This document shows positions 58,304 to 64,000 of a stretch of 64,000 nt of DNA, one piece after another. Below the pieces are notes generated by a model, which was not told the DNA's origin, did not search any database, and saw only the letters and a program-made list of their open reading frames with translations. The DNA comes from Peptococcaceae bacterium BRH_c8a (GTDB lineage: Bacteria > Bacillota > Desulfotomaculia > Desulfotomaculales > Desulfallaceae): assembly GCA_000961575.1 (NCBI GenBank), contig LADP01000042.1:62001-126000 (forward strand), read 5' to 3'. How positions within the stretch are numbered: position 1 is the stretch's first letter; each line of letters opens with the position of its first letter. The position numbers and the translations under genes are program-made.

Positions 58304-58960
58304 TTGTTTGACATGGAAAGAAAACACCAACTGGTATTACTTATCATGGCGGCCCTAATATTGTTCGGTGCTGGTTTCAAGTACGCCCAAGTTCAAGGCG
58401 ACCAGGTAGATAACAATCAGTTAATTGCTGATGTCAATGTTTCCGGTACCGGGGATACTAACAATGCGGGTGAAAAGGATATGAAACCACAGGAGATTAT
58501 GGTTCATATGGCAGGGGAAGTACAAAACCCTGGTGTTTACCGTCTTACTGCCGGTTCACGGGTGGTAGATGCGGTGAACATGGCCGGACCCACTGAAGCA
58601 TCGGCGCTGGATTACCTGAACTTGGCTGCGCCGCTGCAGGACGGTAGTCAAATTATAGTGTACAGCAAGGATGAGTTTAACCAAGGTTTACCGGCAGGCG
58701 CGGGAAGCGGTACGAGAGGTCCGTCCTTGCCGGAAAGGGAATTGGCCGGGTTTGTTGGTTCATCCGGATTGATTAATATTAACACTGCCGGGCAGGCACA
58801 ACTCGAAGAATTGCCGGGCATCGGCCCTGCGTTGGCTCAACGGATTATAGACCACCGGACTAAAAACGGCCCCTTCCTTTCTACTGAAGATATAATGGTT
58901 GTTTCGGGTATAGGTGAAAAACGCTATGAACAACTCATGGATTTGATAACTGTTTATTAA
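58304..58960 (+). CDS. comEA: ComEA-like DNA-binding competence protein
   Basis: The product is about 218 residues. One N-terminal membrane segment (about 10-28) is followed by an SLBB domain (about 75-135, VHMAGEVQNPGVYRLTAGSRVVDAV) and a helix-hairpin-helix pair (about 155-218, LININTAGQAQLEELPGIGPALAQRIIDHR). ComEA binds DNA at the surface and hands it to the ComEC channel. The truncated comEC gene lies 2.3 kb downstream, separated by unrelated genes. A TTG start follows AAGGAAGG; an ATG nine bases on is possible. Confidence 0.92.
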   Translation: MFDMERKHQLVLLIMAALILFGAGFKYAQVQGDQVDNNQLIADVNVSGTGDTNNAGEKDMKPQEIMVHMAGEVQNPGVYRLTAGSRVVDAVNMAGPTEASALDYLNLAAPLQDGSQIIVYSKDEFNQGLPAGAGSGTRGPSLPERELAGFVGSSGLININTAGQAQLEELPGIGPALAQRIIDHRTKNGPFLSTEDIMVVSGIGEKRYEQLMDLITVY

Positions 58961-59051
58961 AACCTAGCGTAGTGTCTCCTGAAAAATTATAGTGACTGAT
59001 TTTATTTTTTTAGGAATAACTACCGTAGTATCTTAAAGTAACAAAAATTAC

Positions 59052-59081
59052 CTCCGGCAGTGGGCGCCGGGGTTTTTTTTA
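59052..59081 (+). terminator. Terminator after comEA
   Basis: CCGGC and GCCGG form a stem with a 7-base loop and are followed by GGTTTTTTTT. Confidence 0.7.
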
Positions 59082-59194
59082 TGCGGAGAAGGGAAGAAAG
59101 GTGGATAAATGTAATAGAACCGCGCCGGGAGAGCATTTATGGCCTTACTCATTTACAACTGTTCGCATGAAATGTCGTGTAGTAAACAATATTT

Positions 59195-59233
59195 TGTCGG
59201 CACAATGACCATTTACTTGTCATTGCGCTGACA
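59195..59233. promoter_or_regulatory. Two CRP/FNR-type palindromes 23 bp apart (site B)
   Basis: TGTCG-GCACAA-TGACC at 59195-59210 and TGTCA-TTGCGC-TGACA at 59218-59233. The starts are 23 bp apart, exactly as at site A (36713 and 36736). The core from the first TGAC to AGGC is conserved at 27 of 35 positions between A and B. It lies about 160 bp upstream of the DUF169 gene. Confidence 0.7.
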
Positions 59234-59394
59234 TCAGGCAAGCCAAAAATTTGATATTTTTTATTATAACAATAAGTTATTTTTAAAATAACTGCAGGTA
59301 ATACAACAGCTATTTTAAAATCTGAACTTGCTGGAAATTGCGGACGTGATGGAACAAAGTAGATGACAAATTATAAAAAATGGGGGGATTTCGG

Positions 59395-60204
59395 TTGCTG
59401 CTAAATATTCAAGGTTTGTCGGAAAAAGAACAACTAACCTATACTGAAATTGGTGAATCACTGGAGTATTTATACAAACTGGATTATCATCCGGTAGCTG
59501 TAAAATTTTTCTGGGATCGTGAAGAATACGAAAATTTTCAGTCTGAGAAACTGCCTGGTCCCAAAATGACGATGTGCCAGATTGCCCTGGCTGCTCGGAT
59601 GAACAATTACATTATCAAAGCCGATGCAGATAACCTTTTGTGCGGTAACGCTAAAACCTGTTTGGGTTTTCGCGAGGCCAGCGATGATGAAGTTGAAGGT
59701 CATGTGAAGTATACTGCGGACTGGGATTGGGCTAAAGAATGCTTGCTAGCCAAACCCATGCTGCCTTTGGGTAAGCTAAAAGGGTTTGCCATGGCCCCGC
59801 TGCATAAGGCACCGTATGACCCGGACGTGGTATTCATGGTAGTTAACCCGCTGCAGGCCTACCATATTCTAAATGATTACATAGGAGGGACTAAGTCTAG
59901 CCCCTCCTTACAGTTCAACCATACGGTCAATTCGGCTGTATGCGGCGGCATGGCATTCACTTATAATAATGAAAAGCCTAACATGAACACCATGTGCGCC
60001 GGCAGTTATACATCCGGTAAAACCGAAAAAGGTGAAGTTAACCTTTATATCCCCGGCAAAGATATCGGTGCGGTGGCAAAACAATTAATCAAGCGCACTG
60101 CAGTGTATGGCGGTGGTTCGATGGTGGGTACCCCGGGTCAGGAATGGCCGGGACTACATGTATGTAAGAAGTGCCCGATGGTTAAATATAAGGACGCCCA
60201 GTAA
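59395..60204 (+). CDS. DUF169 family protein
   Basis: The product is about 269 residues. It shows the DUF169 pattern: YHPVAVKFFWDREEYENF, MTMCQIALAARMNNYIIKADADNLLCGNAKTCLGF, VVFMVVNPLQAYHIL, CGGMAFTYNNEKPNMNTMCAGSY and IPGKDIGAV. Several conserved Cys suggest a metal or cluster site, but the function of this family is unknown. It is found in many methanogens and sulfate reducers. A TTG behind GGGGGGA is preferred to the ATG that overlaps that site. It is monocistronic and has the tandem CRP-like sites upstream. Confidence 0.8.
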   Translation: MLLNIQGLSEKEQLTYTEIGESLEYLYKLDYHPVAVKFFWDREEYENFQSEKLPGPKMTMCQIALAARMNNYIIKADADNLLCGNAKTCLGFREASDDEVEGHVKYTADWDWAKECLLAKPMLPLGKLKGFAMAPLHKAPYDPDVVFMVVNPLQAYHILNDYIGGTKSSPSLQFNHTVNSAVCGGMAFTYNNEKPNMNTMCAGSYTSGKTEKGEVNLYIPGKDIGAVAKQLIKRTAVYGGGSMVGTPGQEWPGLHVCKKCPMVKYKDAQ

Positions 60205-60233
60205 GTATATAATAAAATAAAAATCGTTTGCCA

Positions 60234-60268
60234 AGAGGGTGGGGACATTTTTGTCCCGCCCTCTTTTT
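60234..60268. terminator. Strong terminator after the DUF169 gene
   Basis: AGAGGGTGGGGACA pairs with TGTCCCGCCCTCT (one mismatch), with Ts in the loop and TTTTTAT after it. Confidence 0.8.
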
Positions 60269-60289
60269 ATGTCTTGGGGCATGGCAAAA

Positions 60290-61123
60290 TTAGTTGTGTA
60301 TAATTACCAGTGATCCCTGTGGTATGTTCTCGAAAAACCAACGGGCGTCATCTTCGTCAAGTCTTATGCAACCGTGACTGGCGGGCAGTCCCAGTTTGGC
60401 ATGTTCGTCGTCCTTGGTTTGCCAGCGGTCGTCCCGGGGTACAGAGTGTACCAAAATCTGTCCCGCCAACCGAACCCAATATGTAGCCCCTTCGTCGAAT
60501 TTGGACGACCAAAAACTGTAACCACGATCTTGGGTGTAAAAATACCCCGTAGGCGTAGGGCTTTCGGGCAATCCGCCTGATGCAGGCAAGTATTTTATGG
60601 CATCGCTACCTTTATATACTATTACGGAATGCCTCTCTCCAAGTTTAACTTCTACCCACAGTTTTTCTCCCATAGGCACAGTATTAAAAGAAAAACGGTC
60701 CTCCATTTTTATGTGTTCCTTTGATGCTGCTCTAATAATTACAGTATAGGTTTTACTGGGCAGAAAAACGCTGGCGGGGATGAATGATGCCCTAGTTTTA
60801 CTAATGACGATTTTACCAGGCACCATAATTCTATTTTCCCTGTTAAAAACTAATATGCTAGCTGAAGAGACCGGCTGGTTTAAAGTTACGTCAATGCTCT
60901 GGTATAACCGGGCCATTTTTTCATCCCTCGCGGGGCTGGTCTCAATAACTTCCGGGCGTGCTCCCGCGACCACCGTTCTAGACGACGGTTCACTGGTGCC
61001 CGGGCGGTAAAGGCCGGATAACAATAGGTTAGGGTACAATAACATCGCCATGCTAAAAATTGCAACCAGTGTAAAACTTACCGTAAGTAATAAAATTAAA
61101 GCCCGTTTATACTTGAACATTTT
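60290..61123 (-). CDS. Membrane-anchored L,D-transpeptidase with Ig-like domain
   Basis: The product is about 277 residues. An N-terminal membrane anchor (about 7-30) is followed by a Big/Ig-like domain (about 60-150, SIDVTLNQPVSSASILVFNRENR, then KTYTVIIRA) and a YkuD catalytic domain (about 155-277) with HSVPRDDRWQ and LPASHGCIRLDEDDARWFFENI, which holds the catalytic His and Cys. It should cross-link or anchor to peptidoglycan. It starts at an ATG behind AAAGGA. It converges with the DUF169 gene. Confidence 0.88.
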   Translation of the reverse strand, partial: KMFKYKRALILLLTVSFTLVAIFSMAMLLYPNLLLSGLYRPGTSEPSSRTVVAGARPEVIETSPARDEKMARLYQSIDVTLNQPVSSASILVFNRENRIMVPGKIVISKTRASFIPASVFLPSKTYTVIIRAASKEHIKMEDRFSFNTVPMGEKLWVEVKLGERHSVIVYKGSDAIKYLPASGGLPESPTPTGYFYTQDRGYSFWSSKFDEGATYWVRLAGQILVHSVPRDDRWQTKDDEHAKLGLPASHGCIRLDEDDARWFFENIPQGSLVIIHN

Positions 61124-61286
61124 TGTATTCCTTTGCACTGAAATCAAAGTTTCATAAACCCAGATATATTACTATAGTTTTTTATTTTCATTTTATTATT
61201 TTACAAATTCATAGTATAATTTTGTTAATTTTATCCTTTCTATGTTATTTAATGAAGATAATAACTAACTATTTGACGGAGAAACC

Positions 61287-62054
61287 ATGAACCGGCCTCT
61301 GTTAGTGGTAACCATTTGTTTTACTTTAGGTATAATATTCAATTCCCTGTTAGTGGTAGAATCGGGAATTATTTTTGCTGCGCTCCTGGCTGTTAGTTGC
61401 TTGGCCCTGGCTTGTTATGCCCTGTATCGGCGTGAAGGGGCAGCGGTTATACTGCTGCTTTTCGTGTTTCTGGGGTGGTTTTGGGCCGGGGTGGGTGAGC
61501 ATGTTGCCGGCCGGGGGCCGGAACAATTTGCCGGACATTATGTGACGTTGGAAGGGACTGTGGACTCTGAACCACGGTACGGGAGCGGTGGGGATGACGC
61601 TGTTTATGTGTTAGCGGCCAAGACTGTGTACCTGGGGGAGCGTCGGGTGGAAACCACAGGGCTGGTACAGGTTAAAGTAAAGGGTAGCGGCCCGGTTTAC
61701 AGTTACGGCGAGCAGCTGCGGGCTGATGGTTTTGTTTACCGACCCGGGGAGCCCGGCAATTTTGGGGCGTTTAATTATCGGGATTACCTGGACAGACGAG
61801 GCATCCATTGCCTAATGACGGTAATGGGGCCAGAACATATCCGGGCGGTGGCCAGTGAGGGTCGGTTGTCCCCGGTTGGCTTGGCCTTGGAATGTAAGAA
61901 CGCCCTGCGGTTGGTAGCCGACAGCACCTTGAATCAAAGACAGGCGGCTGTGCTGGGCGGTATGCTTTTTGGCAGCAGAGACCGCATAGACCGTGCTACA
62001 AACGATATCTTTGCGGAAACCGGGGTGGCCCATGTGATGCCAGTGGTGGAATAG
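61287..62054 (+). pseudogene. comEC: comEC N-terminal fragment, cut by an inserted element
   Basis: The readable part is about 255 residues. It has two or three membrane segments (about 4-70) and the ComEC N-terminal OB-like domain (about 80-190): HYVTLEGTVDSEPRYG, GEQLRADGFVYRPGEPGNFGAFNYRDYLDRRGIHCLM. It ends at AVLGGMLFGSRDRID...FAETGVAHVMPVVE. Intact ComEC continues from GVAHV into the conserved SGLH core. Here homology stops at GVAHVM and a stop follows five residues later. The serine-recombinase element starts at the break. The DNA channel domain must lie beyond the window, if it is still present. Confidence 0.88.
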
Positions 62055-63666
62055 TGCAAGATTCCGAATTAGCATCTCCATTTTTACGATTGTTTGTGCC
62101 ATTATTACCGGGTGTGCTATTACCGCCGCTCGGGGGATGGGAATTTAATTCTGGAATAATACATTCGATATCCAGGTGTATCGACCCGTCTTCTTTTGTA
62201 TCAATCCATATTACCTTAACAAGTTTCATAAGGAATTCTCTTTTTTCTTTAAAGGGAGCATTTAATATATCATGTACGTTAATTCCTTGGTAACGTTCTA
62301 TTAAGGTTTTTATTCCCTTAATCTTAGTGTCTTCCATTGCGATCTTTAGTTTTAGTTCTTCAGTTTGGCGTACCAAGTTCTGGTGGCGTTCTTTTATGCG
62401 ATCCATCTCTTTGCCCAAGTCTTCTAATTCAATAAGCTCTTCACGGTAGGCCTTTAATATTCTCTCCTTCTCCTTGTCACAGCGGGATATTGCCTGCTCT
62501 ATTTCTTTAAATTTTTGATTTAGTTCTTTTTTGGTATTTTCTAATGAGTTATCTTGAGAACAAACAGCTTCTTGCAGCCTGTCAGGATTGGACAATATGT
62601 CGATCAAATGTTCTAATACTTTGTTTTCCAATTCGGCACCCTTTACCCATGTAGCACTGCATCTTTTAAGTTCACGTTCCGGGTAGTGGATGGCGGAGAT
62701 GTTTTTACAACAACGGTAATAATGTTTTTCGCTACGGGGTTTCCCAATTTTTTTACCGCTTTTTCGCTTATACAAATATTGCGTGGTTCCGCCCATGTCC
62801 CAGCCGCATTTTTTGCACTTGAGGATGCCACGAAGTAGGTATTGGCGCTTATTGGTGCGGTGTATCATGTTACGACGTTCTTTTAATAGTTCCTGGGCCT
62901 TATTAAATGTCGTCTGGTTAATTATTGGGGGCACAAAAACTTTAACGGATGTTTTTCTGCTTTTATAAACCCATTCCCCAACGTAAACGGATTTAACCAA
63001 GATTGAATATACTCTTTCACCGTCCCATTTCCCGCCTTTTTTAGTTGGGCGCCCGAGCGCTTTTAGAATTTTTGCGATCGATATGGTGCTATTGTCAGGT
63101 TTTATATATTCGGAGAAAATTAGCCTAACGGTCTCTGCTTCTTGTTCATTAATCATTAACTGTCCGTTTTCTCGATCATAGTCGTAACCGAGCGGTGGGT
63201 TGGACAATACTACGTAACCTTCCTGGGCGCGTCGCAGCTTTCCCAATTGTGACCTTTCGATAAAGGTATCCCTTTCCAACTGCGCTATTGAGCCCAGCAA
63301 GGAAAGCATGAACTTGCCGATTGGGTTTGAAGTATCAAAGGGTTCAGTCACAGAACAAAAAGCTATTCCAAGCCGGTCCATGTGGTCAACAATTAGAAGA
63401 AGGTCTTTTACGCTTCGAAAAAATCGGTCTATTCTATAGACAATCACCAGTTTAAATTTACCTTCTGAAGCGTCTTTAAGTAGTCTTTGGAGTGCTGGCC
63501 GATTTTGAGTGGTGCCGGAATAACCGGGGTCCACATATTCACTATAAATCTTATATTGCATACTCCGGCAATAGTTTTTCAGGAGATCCAGTTGGGATGC
63601 AATGCTAAAGTTATCCGCTTGTTCTTCTGTTGATACACGCGCATAAATCGCTACCGGAATTGACAT
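61996..63666 (-). CDS. Large serine recombinase of the element in comEC
   Basis: The 556-residue protein has a resolvase catalytic domain (about 1-150) with nucleophile Ser in YARVSTEEQ and Arg in RIDRFFRS and LERDTFIERS. A recombinase domain follows (about 160-270), then a zinc ribbon with CKKCGWDMG...CC...CSATW (about 290-345) and a coiled coil (about 365-455). It integrates and excises the element at specific att sites. Its last codons run into comEC sequence on the other strand, so the C-terminus shown (after about residue 538) is made by the insertion. Confidence 0.93.
   Translation of the reverse strand: MSIPVAIYARVSTEEQADNFSIASQLDLLKNYCRSMQYKIYSEYVDPGYSGTTQNRPALQRLLKDASEGKFKLVIVYRIDRFFRSVKDLLLIVDHMDRLGIAFCSVTEPFDTSNPIGKFMLSLLGSIAQLERDTFIERSQLGKLRRAQEGYVVLSNPPLGYDYDRENGQLMINEQEAETVRLIFSEYIKPDNSTISIAKILKALGRPTKKGGKWDGERVYSILVKSVYVGEWVYKSRKTSVKVFVPPIINQTTFNKAQELLKERRNMIHRTNKRQYLLRGILKCKKCGWDMGGTTQYLYKRKSGKKIGKPRSEKHYYRCCKNISAIHYPERELKRCSATWVKGAELENKVLEHLIDILSNPDRLQEAVCSQDNSLENTKKELNQKFKEIEQAISRCDKEKERILKAYREELIELEDLGKEMDRIKERHQNLVRQTEELKLKIAMEDTKIKGIKTLIERYQGINVHDILNAPFKEKREFLMKLVKVIWIDTKEDGSIHLDIECIIPELNSHPPSGGNSTPGNNGTNNRKNGDANSESCTIPPLASHGPPRFPQRYRL
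62036..62052. mobile_element. Left junction (att) of the element inserted in comEC
   Basis: ComEC similarity ends around GTGATG (62035-62040), where codons for the conserved AVSGLH should follow. From CCAGTGGTGGAA on the sequence belongs to the element. The exact crossover bases cannot be set without the other end or an empty site. Confidence 0.6.
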
Positions 63667-64000
63667 TGTTGGTTTTTCTCCTTGTAAAATAAGAAAATAG
63701 GCTCTCTTTGAACACTTGCGTAATTGTCTTATTATGGTTAAACCGTGAGATAAAAAAGGGGCGTCTTTCTATAAATAATGTTGGTTTTTCATCGCTGGCG
63801 GTCAGATCGAGCAGAGTAGTCGATATCCTGATACAACTTTAATCAGATCCAAACCCATGAACTTGGCCTGCAGTTCAAACTTTTCATTTATTGTTCCGGT
63901 GAAATAACGTCTTCAAGCTCTTTGGAAACACGTATTAAGCATATGCACGGCGCGGTAGTTAGTCATACTAACACCCTCTGAAGAAGTAACTACTCTATTA
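63667..64000. other. Element DNA upstream of the recombinase, no gene recognised
   Basis: About 330 bases to the window edge with no plausible coding frame or repeat. It should contain the recombinase promoter and belongs to the inserted element, which continues beyond the window. Confidence 0.5.

Larger units (their letters stand above)
58961..59394. other. Intergenic region with terminator and tandem CRP-like sites
   Basis: About 430 bases with no gene. It holds a terminator at 59052-59081, the tandem palindromes at 59195-59233, and a very AT-rich stretch (59250-59320), where a TTATTATAA box 22 bases after the conserved core could serve as -10. Confidence 0.6.

Overview
The window looks like chromosomal DNA of a spore-forming, anaerobic, Gram-positive bacterium of the Desulfotomaculum/Pelotomaculum type (Peptococcaceae-like Clostridia). 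This is inferred from several things: Coat-F spore coat proteins, many TTG/GTG starts behind strong GGAGG sites, two tungsten/molybdopterin aldehyde:ferredoxin oxidoreductases (AOR) each with its own ferredoxin, tandem ThiC paralogues of the anaerobic B12 lower-ligand type, a FakA/DegV pair and a TadA-type pilus. No 16S or phylogenetic marker is present, so the species is unknown.

Layout. 1-4.5 kb is an AT-rich mobile island ending beside tRNA-Leu(CAA). It holds an integrase remnant, a CopZ-like protein, an iteron-like origin with a Rep-like gene, an HNH endonuclease and a tyrosine recombinase. 4.6-9.3 kb is housekeeping: an ECF sigma/anti-sigma pair, an Nfu protein, a nitrilase-family amidase and YchF. 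9.5-17.2 kb is a complete Flp/Tad pilus operon with two pilins. It is followed by a DUF192 protein, a HAMP protein without a recognised output domain and a convergent DegS/DegU-like two-component system. 21-29.4 kb has a PflX-like radical SAM protein, an L,D-transpeptidase, HflX, two Coat-F proteins, FakA, a DegV/FakB protein and a LysO exporter split into two genes. 29.5-38.4 kb has the first AOR+ferredoxin, an NMO-family flavoprotein, gamma carbonic anhydrase, heme O synthase, a CRP/FNR regulator, an acyl-CoA dehydrogenase, a small coiled-coil membrane protein and a TSUP exporter.

39.3-47.3 kb is the most interesting metabolic locus. An iron alcohol dehydrogenase is divergent from a GbsR-like regulator, followed by a glycine betaine ABC transporter (ProX, ProW, ProV) whose operon runs directly into a four-cluster ferredoxin and a second AOR. 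This resembles gbsR-gbsAB of Bacillus, but with AOR where the NAD-linked betaine aldehyde dehydrogenase would be. A near-identical 16-bp operator-like sequence lies at the dehydrogenase promoter and at the transporter promoter.

47.4-50.5 kb is a consensus promoter, a cobalamin riboswitch with a terminator, and two ThiC paralogues (bzaA/bzaB type). 50.6-54.1 kb is an AT-rich TelA plus YceG-like stress pair. 54.5-61.1 kb has a NamZ-like exo-muramidase, a CitE-like lyase, a DUF2325 protein, ComEA, a DUF169 protein and a second L,D-transpeptidase. From 61.3 kb to the end, comEC is cut after about 255 codons by an element carrying a large serine recombinase.

Regulatory links seen directly. Two distant promoters (upstream of the TSUP gene pair and of the DUF169 gene) each carry two TGTCA-N6-TGACA-type palindromes exactly 23 bp apart, the architecture of CRP/FNR-family sites, and a CRP/FNR regulator is encoded at 34.6 kb. 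No CRISPR array or rRNA was seen.
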